A stretch of 64,000 nucleotides of DNA from Stenotrophomonas maltophilia. Its GTDB lineage: Bacteria > Pseudomonadota > Gammaproteobacteria > Xanthomonadales > Xanthomonadaceae. The position numbers were made by a program, and so were the translations under genes. The stretch covers positions 1-64,000 of the forward strand of contig DEZI01000027.1 in assembly GCA_002364755.1 (NCBI GenBank). Direction: 5' to 3'. The first letter of the stretch is position 1; every line of letters starts with the position of its first letter. Below the pieces are notes generated by a model. It was not told the DNA's origin, did not search any database, and worked only from the letters and a program-made list of their open reading frames with translations. Shown here in pieces: positions 16,563 through 25,383 of the stretch.

Positions 16563-18463
16563 CTACATTTGTGCGACTGCTTGTCGAAAACGACAAAGCC
16601 ACTGATTTGCTGGAGAACTGTTCTGCGCTCCGATCAGGCAAACAAAGCGCCAAAGTCTTTGAAGTGGAGCCAAACTCCTTTCGAGCTGTGCCTGGTGCTC
16701 CCTTTGCTTACTGGGTTAGCGAAGCTGTAAGAAGTATCTTTAAGAGATGGAGCGCCTTTGAACAGGATGGGCGAGCCGTTCGTCAAGGCATGGCTACTGC
16801 TGATGACTTCCGATTTGTCCGTGGATGGTGGGAGGTCGAATCGAGCAATGATCGCTGGCCTGGTTTCGCGAAAGGTGGAGCATATTCCCCGTTTTATGCC
16901 GACCTCTATTTGGTGGGAAATTGGGAAAATGACGGCGAACAGATACGAAACTTCTTTGATCCAAAAACGGGGAAGCTAAATTCTCGGCCGCAGAGTACGG
17001 ATTTCTATAGAAGGCCTGGCCTGACGTGGCCGCTTCGCGCAAGAAAGTTCTGCCCACAAGTGCTTCCCGCTGATGCTGTAATCAGCGTCCGCGGTTCGGG
17101 CATTTTCTCTGAGAATCCGCTCTTATATTTGGGCTTATTTTCGAGCAGTGCTGTCGATCTCTTGTTGCGAATGTTGTCCGGTCGAGAAGGCCACCCGCAA
17201 TATGACATGGGCGATATCTCTGCACTACCGCTTCCGCCGGTGGCACCAGAGGTCTCAGGCACTATCAAGAGCCTCGCCCTGCGCGGCTGGTCGCTCAAGC
17301 GCACGCTGGACACTATCGAAGAGACCTCTCACGCGTTTGCTCTACCTGCCGCGCTTCGCTCTAGCCTGGGCAATTACGATCCGCCCGCTATTGAAGCAGA
17401 GCTTCTTCGTATTCAGGCGGAGATCGATGCCATCGCCTTCGATCTTTATGGCTTCAGCGAGGCTGACCGCGCAGCGGTGCACGGCATTCAGGGCGCAGCC
17501 AACGAGGGAGATTCCGAAGCGGGCGATGATCAGGGCGACGAGGCAAGCGACGACGAAGACAGCGTTGCCCCCATCGACCACACGACGGGCCTGCTAAGTT
17601 GGGCCGTCGGTGTGGCCTTCGGACGCTTCGACTGGCGCCTGGCCACTGGCGAGCGTGCCGCACCCGCCGAGCCTGAACCCTTTGACCCACTTCCTGCCAA
17701 GAGCCCAGGCATGCTGCCGGACGGGGCCGCGCCCTTCCATATGCACGAAGGCATTCTGGTGGACGACCAAGGCCATCCCCATGACCTCGCGCGTCTGGTG
17801 GAGGAGGTGTTGGCTCGCGTGGATGTCGCGGTGCCGGAAGACGTGCGCCGCTGGCTGCAGCGCGACTTCTTTGCCTTCCATCTGCAGCGCTATTCCAAGA
17901 GCCGCCGCAAAGCGCCTATCTACTGGCCGCTGTCGACAATATCCGGCAGCTACACACTGTGGGCTTATTACCCCAGCCTCACTAGCCAGACGCTGTACAC
18001 GGCGATCAATGACTTCATCGAGCCCAAGCTCAAACAAGTCGGCGCTGACGTGACGGCGCTGCGCAACAAGGGTTCGGCTCGCACGCGCGACGACGAAAAG
18101 CAGTTCGAGGCGTTGCAAGCCTTTGAGCTGGAGCTGATCGAGCTGCGCGACACCTTGCTCAAGCTCGCGCCCACCTACAAGCCCAACCACGACGACGGCG
18201 TGCAGATCAGCGCCGCGCCGCTGTGGTCGCTGTTCCGCCACAAACCTTGGCAGAAGGTGCTCAAAGACACCTGGGCCAAGCTGGAAAAAGGTGACTACGA
18301 CTGGGCGCACCTGGCCATGAACTACTGGCCAGAGCGCGTCCGCGAAAAGTGCAAAACCGACAAGAGCCTCGCCATCGCGCATGGCCTGGAGGATTTATAC
18401 ATTGAGCCCGAGGCAGCACCGAAGAAGATACGTGGCAGGAAGAAGACCGGAGGCGATGAATGA
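16559..18463 (+). CDS. pglX: PglX C-terminal part: target-recognition and C-terminal domains
   Basis: A 634-aa protein. It continues PglX after the methylase core: a target-recognition region at about residues 1-250 (PGAPFAYWVSEAVR, GMATADDFRFVRGWWE, VISVRGSGIF and FSSSAVDLLLRMLSGREGHP), then a conserved C-terminal region with WAVGVAFGRFDWRL, RKAPIYWPLS, and the terminal WPERVREKC. With the upstream ORF this totals about 1264 aa, the normal PglX size. The first 750 bases are distinctly AT-richer than either side: sampled 60-base lines have 25-34 G+C, versus 42 in lines on both sides. Translation probably restarts at the overlapping ATGA. It could be a natural split or a frameshift. Confidence 0.85.
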   Translation: MTTFVRLLVENDKATDLLENCSALRSGKQSAKVFEVEPNSFRAVPGAPFAYWVSEAVRSIFKRWSAFEQDGRAVRQGMATADDFRFVRGWWEVESSNDRWPGFAKGGAYSPFYADLYLVGNWENDGEQIRNFFDPKTGKLNSRPQSTDFYRRPGLTWPLRARKFCPQVLPADAVISVRGSGIFSENPLLYLGLFSSSAVDLLLRMLSGREGHPQYDMGDISALPLPPVAPEVSGTIKSLALRGWSLKRTLDTIEETSHAFALPAALRSSLGNYDPPAIEAELLRIQAEIDAIAFDLYGFSEADRAAVHGIQGAANEGDSEAGDDQGDEASDDEDSVAPIDHTTGLLSWAVGVAFGRFDWRLATGERAAPAEPEPFDPLPAKSPGMLPDGAAPFHMHEGILVDDQGHPHDLARLVEEVLARVDVAVPEDVRRWLQRDFFAFHLQRYSKSRRKAPIYWPLSTISGSYTLWAYYPSLTSQTLYTAINDFIEPKLKQVGADVTALRNKGSARTRDDEKQFEALQAFELELIELRDTLLKLAPTYKPNHDDGVQISAAPLWSLFRHKPWQKVLKDTWAKLEKGDYDWAHLAMNYWPERVREKCKTDKSLAIAHGLEDLYIEPEAAPKKIRGRKKTGGDE

Positions 18464-20268
18464 TTCAGGATGTCAAAGCGCTACCGGTCAGCTTTTATTT
18501 CAGCCCGGATGGGGCAACTTCGTTTTTCATTCCGAAGTACCAACGCGAGTACGTGTGGGGTGGAAAGAACTGGGACGCACTGTTCAACGACCTGGAGGAG
18601 TCACCCAGTGGGCACTTTCTGGGCTCCATCATCTGCGTGAACACCCAGCAAGATGGCATGGCCGGTGGCCGACTTGAGCTGATCGACGGCCAGCAGCGGT
18701 TTACCACCATCAGCCTGTTGTTCTGTGCGTTCTACGACAAGCTGAATGCCATTCCGAATCCGGATCGCCGTCTGCTGGTGGAGCTGGGCAACCTGGAAAG
18801 CCGCATCTTCGTCCGCACTTCTGGCCAATGGCGTCTGGAGCCCAGCGAGCAAGCGCAGAACAAGACAGATTTCCAGAAGGTGCTGAGCGATCTGTTTCCC
18901 AAGCAGGTGAAAGCGCCGAAGGGCTTGAGCAATTTCGGAAACCGCCGCATTGCGCGCGCCTACCGCTACTTCTGTGAGCGACTGGAAGGGCTGAGCCAGG
19001 ACAGCGCACTGGCCCTGCTGGAAAAGCTCAAAGCGGCCATGCTGGTCAAGATCGAGGTGCGCAGCCATTCCGACGCATTCATGTTGTTCGAGTCGATTAA
19101 CAACCGGGGTATCCCGCTCTCGGCCATCGACATCATCAAGAACAACCTGCTGGCCGAGTTGGACAAGCGTCCGGACTATGGCATCGACCGGGCATTTGAC
19201 GAGTGGAAAGACCTGATCGACCTGTTGCCCGACCCGGCGGTGCAGGAGCGCTTTCTGCGTCAGCTGTACAACATGTTCAAGTACCTCAAGCGGGTCGAGG
19301 TCAAAGGCTGCACCCGCGCCACGCGCTCGAACCTGATCACCATCTACGACACGCTGCTGCGCAAGCGCCCGGTGTGGCTGTTCGGCGCGCTGCAAGCCAA
19401 GGGCAAGACCTACTCGGCCCTGCTCAACCCTGCAGTTGCACGAGGGGAATGGGGAGATGCCGCCGCAGTCGCCTTGCAGGACCTGCAGCGCCTGGGGGCC
19501 GCGCCGGCCTACGCGTTCTTGTTGTGGGCCAGCCAGGTCGCGCAGAACCAGAAGTGGAATGAGGGCGACGCATTGAGCCGCTTGGCCGCTTTGCTCACCA
19601 AGTGGTTCTTCTGGCGGAACCTCACCGATATGCCGCCGACCCGTGAACTCGACCCGATGTTCATGGAACTGGTCAGCCACCTGCTGACGCAGATTCGCAG
19701 TGGCGAGATCACGGCGCTGGACGGCTTCATCCAGCAGAGCAGTAATTGGTTGCTGGGACGGGCAGCCCCACAAGATGTTTGCGAGTCGCGCCTCAAGGGC
19801 GATGTGTACCTGGAGAATTACGACGCCACGCGGTTCATGCTCTGCAAGCTGGAAGAGACACACCAAACCCGTGAAAACAAACGCGACCTGTGGGTGCATG
19901 ACGCCAATGATCGCCCCGTTTTTACCGTCGAACACATCCTGCCGAAGACCGAAAACTTGGGGCCGGGCTGGGTGACGATGCTCGAAGGGAACCAGAAAGG
20001 CACTGCGGCTGCCATTCGCGAGCGCTGTGCGCACCAGCTCGGCAACCTGACCCTGAGTGGCTACAACTCCAAGCTCGGCACGATGGAATTCTTGAGGAAG
20101 CGCGATCGCAAGAACGATCAGGGTGATTTCATTGGCTACCGCAACGGCTTGTACCTGAATGCCGACTTGGCCAGCCGAGATGATTGGAACGAGGCCGCCA
20201 TTACGGCGCGAACAGACAAGATGCTCAAGGAGGTGATGTCCATCCTGAGCCTGCGGGGTGACAAATGA
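18460..20268 (+). CDS. GmrSD/BrxU-type DUF262-DUF1524 protein (putative type IV restriction enzyme)
   Basis: A 602-aa single-chain GmrSD-like protein. The N-terminal DUF262 domain has IPKYQREYVWGGKNWDALFN and the nucleotide-binding LELIDGQQRFTTISLL at about residues 70-80. The C-terminal DUF1524 domain has an HNH-type site: FTVEHILPKTENLG at about 490, then HQLGNLTLSGYNSKLG. Relatives cleave phage DNA carrying glucosylated hydroxymethylcytosine, using NTP. BrxU, a relative on the Escherichia fergusonii plasmid pEFER, works beside BREX to catch modified phages. Here it is embedded between pglX and pglZ with ATGA overlaps on both sides, so it is expressed as part of the operon. Confidence 0.88.
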   Translation: MIQDVKALPVSFYFSPDGATSFFIPKYQREYVWGGKNWDALFNDLEESPSGHFLGSIICVNTQQDGMAGGRLELIDGQQRFTTISLLFCAFYDKLNAIPNPDRRLLVELGNLESRIFVRTSGQWRLEPSEQAQNKTDFQKVLSDLFPKQVKAPKGLSNFGNRRIARAYRYFCERLEGLSQDSALALLEKLKAAMLVKIEVRSHSDAFMLFESINNRGIPLSAIDIIKNNLLAELDKRPDYGIDRAFDEWKDLIDLLPDPAVQERFLRQLYNMFKYLKRVEVKGCTRATRSNLITIYDTLLRKRPVWLFGALQAKGKTYSALLNPAVARGEWGDAAAVALQDLQRLGAAPAYAFLLWASQVAQNQKWNEGDALSRLAALLTKWFFWRNLTDMPPTRELDPMFMELVSHLLTQIRSGEITALDGFIQQSSNWLLGRAAPQDVCESRLKGDVYLENYDATRFMLCKLEETHQTRENKRDLWVHDANDRPVFTVEHILPKTENLGPGWVTMLEGNQKGTAAAIRERCAHQLGNLTLSGYNSKLGTMEFLRKRDRKNDQGDFIGYRNGLYLNADLASRDDWNEAAITARTDKMLKEVMSILSLRGDK

Positions 20269-22793
20269 CGATTGCAGAATTCATTCGAGAAAGCGTGCTG
20301 CGGCCGCGCCTTAAGCAAGCTGGCGCCTTGGTGGTGTACGACGCCGACAAGCGCTACCGCGAGCAGTGTTTCGATCTGGCGGCCGACAAGGTGCGAGTGG
20401 TGGATGCGTCTGAAAGCAGCATCGAAAGCCGTGAGGCGGCGCTGCAGGCACTGCGAGAGGTGGGTCAGCCCAAGGCGCCGCTTGAAGGTGTGTTGATCTA
20501 CGTACCTGCTAAGCGCCCGGAAACCGACGAGCAGAAGCAAGCTGATCCATTCGCCCTGTACGCAGAATGCGGCGCGGTGTTCCCGCAAGATGATGGCGAC
20601 GAGTATCTGAGCCTGTGCCTGCGCGCCAGGCCGGATCACGCGACCGAGATCCGGCAGGTCTTTGCCACCTCTCCCTCTGGGCCGACCTTTGCAGTGATCG
20701 ATGCCATTGGCGGCGGTGTGAGTTGGCCCCAGTTGCGAGCCACTCTGCGGGTGGAGTCGGGCCGCGAGATTTTGGCCGCATTGCTGGCCCCGAGTACCAG
20801 CCAAGCCGAAGCGCTCAAGGGGCAGGAAGGTTGGGTGCAAGAGGCGCGGGATTTCCTCCGCGCTACCTTGGGCTTGAGCGTGAAGACCCGCGGCAAGACC
20901 TGGTCTGCCCTGGCGGATGAACTGTGGCGCTATGTGCTGTTCAGTGAATTCGTGTTCGATTTGCCAGTGGCACTGCCAGACACACTGAAGGGTGTGCCGC
21001 ACGCACCGATGGAAGCCAAACCCATCGTCGAGGATGTGTGCGACCGTCTGCGCAGCGACCCGAAGTCACGCGCGATATACATCGAGCGCGCCGAGACCAC
21101 CGAGGCGGAGCTCAACCTGACCGATCTGTGCGGTGCGATTGAAGACCTGGGCGAGCGCGACACGTTTCCTTTCGAAGAGCGGACCTTCCTACGCACCGCG
21201 ATCAAGGGCATTGTCAGCGGCGACACCGATGCCACGCGCCGTGTGCTCACTCGCCATAAGAGCTCGGTATGGCTCGGCAAGGGCGAAAGCCAGGCCCAGT
21301 GGGAGTTGGTGCGGTCTGGCTTGAGCCTGGTTGAGGCCTGCGACGATTTTGAGCGCCAGCTACCGGATCACTCCCGCTCGCAAGCGGAGCTCATCGACTT
21401 CTACCTGGGCAGCCTACGCGAGGCAGATCGCTTGCAGCGCGAGTTTGAGCAAGCGGCGGGCGACTTCCTTGACCCACATGGCTTGATGCATGAGGTTATC
21501 GGCCAGGCTCGGGCTCGCTACCGGCGCCTGGCCGAAAAGGTCCAGGGCGTGTTCGTGAAGCACGTCGAGACTACGGGATGGCCGCCGACTGGTCGACTGG
21601 CCAACGCCGATGCCTTTGATCGCCTTGTGGCAGATCGTCTCAAGGAAAGCGGGCGCAAGGTGGCCTACCTGATGGTGGATGCCCTGCGTTACGAGTTGGG
21701 CGTGGCCCTCGAAAAGCTGCTGGCGGAAGACGGTCCCGTCGAGCTGCAAGCGGCCTATGCGCAGCTACCGACCATCACTCTGGTGGGCATGGCGAGCTTG
21801 CTGCCGGGTGCTCGCACGGGGCTGATCCTATCGCTGGAGAATGATTCCCTGGTGCCGAAGCTGGCAGGGGCACCGGTGAGCAATGTTGCGCAGCGAATGG
21901 GCGTCCTGAGCAAGAAGTACGGCGACCGCTTCGAGGAGATGCCGCTCAACGATTTTGTACGCGGCAATCCGAAGTTTGCCGAAACCGTCGACCTGCTGGT
22001 GCTGCGCTCCACCGAGATCGATAGCCAACTGGAGAGCAATCCAGAGACAACACTGGGGCTGATCCCCGGCACGCTGAAGTTGATTCGGGTGGCGCTGCAC
22101 AAGCTGCGTGGTATGGGCTTCAAAGAGGCGGTCATCGTCACCGACCATGGCTTCTTCCTGAACGCACAAGCGGAGGCTGGCGATGTGTGCGTGAAACCCC
22201 AAGGCAAATGGCCGGTGAACGCCCATGACCGCATCATGTTGGGCGACGGCACCGCAGACGGTCATAGCCTGGTCGTCAGCGCTGAGAAGGTCGGCATTCG
22301 CGGTGATTTCACTCAGGTGGCGTTGCCGCGCAGCATGGCCCCCTATCGCTCGGGGCATCTGTATTTCCACGGTGGGGCATCACTGGCGGAAGCCGTTGTG
22401 CCGGTGCTGGTTGCTCGGTTGGACACCGCCGCACATGCGGAATTGCGCAAGGTGGTGGTGGAGCTGAGCTACAAGAACGGCGCCAAACGAATAACTACGC
22501 GATTGCCGGTCATCGAAGTGATACTGGTGGCCGACGACATATTCTCGCAAGACACGAGCGTTGAGATTCTGTTGGAGGCACAGGACAGTAAAGGCAACGT
22601 GGTGGGAGAGCCGCGCCCAGGCGGGGAAGTGAACCCCGCGACCAGAACCGTGACCCTGATGCCAGGCCAACGCAAGCAGATTGCGCTGCGGATGGATGAT
22701 GAGTTCAGAGGCAAGTTCTCGGTCAAGGCGCTGAACCCCACAACCCTGGCGGCCTACAGCAATCTCGCGCTTGAAACCGACTATACGGAATGA
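20265..22793 (+). CDS. pglZ: PglZ, alkaline-phosphatase-superfamily BREX protein
   Basis: An 842-aa PglZ. The central phosphatase-like core shows VAYLMVDALRYELGVALE at about residues 465-481 (metal-binding Asp) and VIVTDHGFFLNAQAEAG at about 622-638 (second Asp-His metal site). The N-terminal third is the usual PglZ N domain and the C-terminal 150 residues are a beta-rich domain (VSYKNG-type; VILVADDIFSQDTSVEIL). PglZ is the signature gene of all BREX types and is required for defence. The ATG overlaps the preceding stop by 4 bp and its stop overlaps brxL. Confidence 0.95.
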   Translation: MTIAEFIRESVLRPRLKQAGALVVYDADKRYREQCFDLAADKVRVVDASESSIESREAALQALREVGQPKAPLEGVLIYVPAKRPETDEQKQADPFALYAECGAVFPQDDGDEYLSLCLRARPDHATEIRQVFATSPSGPTFAVIDAIGGGVSWPQLRATLRVESGREILAALLAPSTSQAEALKGQEGWVQEARDFLRATLGLSVKTRGKTWSALADELWRYVLFSEFVFDLPVALPDTLKGVPHAPMEAKPIVEDVCDRLRSDPKSRAIYIERAETTEAELNLTDLCGAIEDLGERDTFPFEERTFLRTAIKGIVSGDTDATRRVLTRHKSSVWLGKGESQAQWELVRSGLSLVEACDDFERQLPDHSRSQAELIDFYLGSLREADRLQREFEQAAGDFLDPHGLMHEVIGQARARYRRLAEKVQGVFVKHVETTGWPPTGRLANADAFDRLVADRLKESGRKVAYLMVDALRYELGVALEKLLAEDGPVELQAAYAQLPTITLVGMASLLPGARTGLILSLENDSLVPKLAGAPVSNVAQRMGVLSKKYGDRFEEMPLNDFVRGNPKFAETVDLLVLRSTEIDSQLESNPETTLGLIPGTLKLIRVALHKLRGMGFKEAVIVTDHGFFLNAQAEAGDVCVKPQGKWPVNAHDRIMLGDGTADGHSLVVSAEKVGIRGDFTQVALPRSMAPYRSGHLYFHGGASLAEAVVPVLVARLDTAAHAELRKVVVELSYKNGAKRITTRLPVIEVILVADDIFSQDTSVEILLEAQDSKGNVVGEPRPGGEVNPATRTVTLMPGQRKQIALRMDDEFRGKFSVKALNPTTLAAYSNLALETDYTE

Positions 22794-24904
22794 GCCCTAT
22801 GGACGAAATCGACCAAAAATTAAACGCCACATTCGACGGCAAGGTGCTACGCAAGGACCTGCTGCATCGAATCAAGAAAGGCACCAACGTCCCGACGTTC
22901 GTCCTGGAGTTCCTGCTTGCCAAGTATTGCGCCAGCAATGACCAGGCAGAGATGGATGCCGGCATGGAGGCAGTGCTCTCGTCTCTGCAGGAGAACTACG
23001 TGCGGCCAGACGAGGCCAACGCCGCGCAGTCCAAGGTCGCCACCAAGGGCAAGCACCGGTTCATCGACAAGGTTCACGTTCGCTACGTCGAGAAAGAGAA
23101 GCGCCACTGGGCATCGCTGGAAAACTTCAACTCGCAACGCATTGCGATTGGCGAGAAGTTTTACCGTGACAACGACAGGCTCCTGGAAGGCGGTATCTGG
23201 GCCGAAGTCACCCTGGCGCACAACGACATCGATGAGGACGACTACGCGTTCTCTATCGAGGACTTGCGCCCGATCCAACTGACCCGCTTCGACTTTGACC
23301 GCTACGCAGAAGGCCGAGCAGCTTTCACCCGCGATGAGTGGATCGCAGCGGTGCTGCGCTCCGTCGGTTTGGAGTCCAGCAAGCTCTCGAAACGCGTGCA
23401 GATGCATTTCATCGCGAGGCTAGCTTCGCTGGTGGAGCCCAATTACAACTACATCGAGCTGGGACCACGCGGCACCGGCAAGTCCTACTTCTTCAGCGAG
23501 TTTTCGCCCTACGCCACCTTGATCTCGGGCGGACAGGCGACCAAGGCAACGCTGTTCTACAACAACGCGCGCCGCAAGGTGGGCTTGGTCGGCTTCTGGG
23601 ACACGGTCGCCTTTGATGAGGTCGGTGGGATCAAGGTACGTGACCCGGACACCATCCAGATCATGAAGGATTTCATGGCCAACGGGCGCTTCTCGCGCGG
23701 CGCCGAAGTCATTGCCGATGCCAGCCTGAGTTTTGTCGGCAACATCGATGTGTCTGTGCAGCAGGTGGTCAACTCCAACGAGCACGACCTATTCCAACCA
23801 CTTCCGCCAGAGCTCGACCTGGCAGTGATGGACCGATTCGCCGCGTATATTCCAGGCTGGGAGATGCCGAAGAACAGCAGCGAGTTCCTGACTAGCAACT
23901 ACGGGTTCATCACCGACTACCTGGCGGAGGCCTTCCACTACCAGTTCAAGCACACGAACCGGTATGAGGAAGTGAGCAAGCGTATTCGACTCGGTAAATC
24001 GATCGAGGGGCGCGACGAAAAAGGCATCAAAAAGACCGTCTGCGCATTCTTGAAGGTGCTGCACCCGAACGGCCCACCGACTGACGACGAGTTCGAAGAA
24101 TACGTGGCCTACGCGACCGAGTGCCGGCGCCGCGTCAAGGAGCAGATGAACAAGCGCAAACCAGATGACGAGTTTGCGCGCATCAATCTGTCCTACTTCA
24201 AGGCTGGCGGTGAGGAAGTGGTGGTGTTCTGTCCGGAGTCGAAGGATGCGCCGGCAACACAAGAGCCGGCGCGTCGTCGTTTGAGCCAGGCAGGTGAGCA
24301 GCCCATCGAAACAGTCGAAGTGCAGCCGGCCGTGCAGCCCGCGCCTATCGTTGCGACAGAATCTTCAATGGCCCCGTCGCCGATTCCGCCAACACCAGCA
24401 GTGGATGCGCCACCAGCAGTGGAGCTTAAGGAGCAGCACTTCAGCATCCTTTATGGCGACACGGGTTACAGCTATGAATCGATTCTTGGCCCCTACTTGC
24501 AGGGCGCGAAGGCCGTCGTCATCGAAGACCCGTACATCCGGCTGCAACACCAGATCCAGAACTTCGTGCGCTTCTGCGAGACGGTGTTAAAAGCCGGTAC
24601 CGTGAAGAAGATCAGCCTAATCACCGGCTACGACGACAAGACCCAGTTGGCCGACATCGCCGAGAAGCTCGATGAGCTGAAACAGAGTCTGCTGGAGCTG
24701 GATGTCGAACTGGAGGTGAAGCTCAACCCGAACATGCACGATCGGGAGATTCGTATCGACAACGGCTGGGTGATCAAGATTGGCCGAGGGCTGGATTTCT
24801 TCCAGAAGCCCGGAGGTTGGTTCGAGGTGGGCGTAAATGATCTCAGTTTGCGTAAATGTCTTGAGACCAAGGTTGATATATTCAGGGTTGGAATAAATAT
24901 TTGA
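22790..24904 (+). CDS. brxL: BrxL AAA+ protein with a C-terminal MIT_C (MITD1-like) domain
   Basis: A 704-aa protein. Residues 1-200 are BrxL_N (DEIDQKLNATFDGKVLRKDL; an FIDKVHVRYV strand). The AAA+ ATPase has Walker A ELGPRGTGKSYFFSE at about 222-236 and WDTVAFDEVGGIKVRD as Walker B; DLAVMDRFAAYIPGWE follows. A Pro/Ala/Glu linker spans about 490-545. Residues 550-700 are not a Lon protease domain but match MIT_C: GYSYESILGPYL, VIEDPYIRLQHQIQNFVRFC, NMHDREIRIDNGWVIKIGRG, DFFQKP, LRKCLETKVDIF. MIT_C is the phospholipase D-like fold of human MITD1. The ATPase part matches BrxL, which forms DNA-translocating hexamers. It is the last gene of the operon. Confidence 0.9.
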   Translation: MSPMDEIDQKLNATFDGKVLRKDLLHRIKKGTNVPTFVLEFLLAKYCASNDQAEMDAGMEAVLSSLQENYVRPDEANAAQSKVATKGKHRFIDKVHVRYVEKEKRHWASLENFNSQRIAIGEKFYRDNDRLLEGGIWAEVTLAHNDIDEDDYAFSIEDLRPIQLTRFDFDRYAEGRAAFTRDEWIAAVLRSVGLESSKLSKRVQMHFIARLASLVEPNYNYIELGPRGTGKSYFFSEFSPYATLISGGQATKATLFYNNARRKVGLVGFWDTVAFDEVGGIKVRDPDTIQIMKDFMANGRFSRGAEVIADASLSFVGNIDVSVQQVVNSNEHDLFQPLPPELDLAVMDRFAAYIPGWEMPKNSSEFLTSNYGFITDYLAEAFHYQFKHTNRYEEVSKRIRLGKSIEGRDEKGIKKTVCAFLKVLHPNGPPTDDEFEEYVAYATECRRRVKEQMNKRKPDDEFARINLSYFKAGGEEVVVFCPESKDAPATQEPARRRLSQAGEQPIETVEVQPAVQPAPIVATESSMAPSPIPPTPAVDAPPAVELKEQHFSILYGDTGYSYESILGPYLQGAKAVVIEDPYIRLQHQIQNFVRFCETVLKAGTVKKISLITGYDDKTQLADIAEKLDELKQSLLELDVELEVKLNPNMHDREIRIDNGWVIKIGRGLDFFQKPGGWFEVGVNDLSLRKCLETKVDIFRVGINI

Positions 24905-25180
24905 CCTAGTTTTCCATAAAAGAAATTCAGTTTAATTTTATTGATATGATTGAAAAAAATTCAAGTACATATCATTTTGATGAGGCTGGCGGTTGCTGGC
25001 TTCGCGTGTAGATGCTCCGCGATGATGCATCTGCTTTGGATATGGCTGTATGAAAGAAAGATCCGATTGTCTGTACTGTGTTTTGGTCGTCGCAGCATCC
25101 ATCATCGCTGCGGTTGCTCGATGTGCTCTGTCTTCAGGCAGTGAAGACATCGACCCTTTTAATTGATACTGCATTGGCAT
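24905..25180. other. AT-rich non-coding region after brxL
   Basis: The first 60 bases are mostly A and T, in sharp contrast to the island genes. I see no credible gene; short frames here lack codon bias or ribosome sites. A 12-base match (atgcatctgctt) occurs at 25024 and again at the start of the DUF932 stub at 25245, which may be a small duplication. No clear T-run terminator for the BREX operon is visible. Confidence 0.5.
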
Positions 25181-25216
25181 ACGCACAAGGCCCGGCATCG
25201 TCCGGGCCTTGTGCGT
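25181..25216 (+). promoter_or_regulatory. Perfect 15-bp stem-loop upstream of the DUF932 stub
   Basis: ACGCACAAGGCCCGG (25181-25195) pairs perfectly with 25202-25216 around a 6-nt loop. It sits 28 nt before the DUF932 start. It could be a terminator separating BREX from DUF932 transcription, although only TT-G-T follows, or a leader structure. Confidence 0.55.
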
Positions 25217-25244
25217 TTGTGCCGTAAGAAGCGAGGAAAATACG

Positions 25245-25320
25245 ATGCATCTGCTTGAAGCAATGGCCTATGCCGGTGCTAAGCCGTGGCACGGTCTGGG
25301 CAATAAGCTTGAACAGCAAC
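25245..25320 (+). pseudogene. DUF932-family gene, 5' stub cut by the IS3 element
   Basis: It begins MHLLEAMAYAGAKPWHGLGN, the near-invariant N-terminus of DUF932 proteins of plasmids and integrative elements ('phage/plasmid-like protein'). A GAGGA ribosome site is 8 nt upstream. After 25 codons the frame runs straight into the terminal repeat of the IS at 25321. The rest of the gene is not found on the other side of the IS, where an integrase fragment on the opposite strand begins. The loss is therefore a deletion, not a simple insertion. Confidence 0.8.
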
Positions 25321-25383
25321 TGAATCGCCCAGGGTTCCGTAGACACCTCGCAGCCATAAACTATGGCTTAGGCGGAGGTGATT

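Noticed and set aside
16540..16580. Slippage-driven phase variation at the pglX junction
   Set aside because: The junction (aaacaggcatgactac) has no homopolymer or short tandem repeat; a coupled ATGA restart explains it better.
24439..24904. Lon protease domain at the end of BrxL
   Set aside because: No Ser-Lys dyad motif is seen, and the sequence matches MIT_C at many fixed positions.
24950..25144. Small open frame in the AT-rich gap after brxL
   Set aside because: No ribosome site and no resemblance to known peptides; Cys- and Trp-rich composition suggests random reading.
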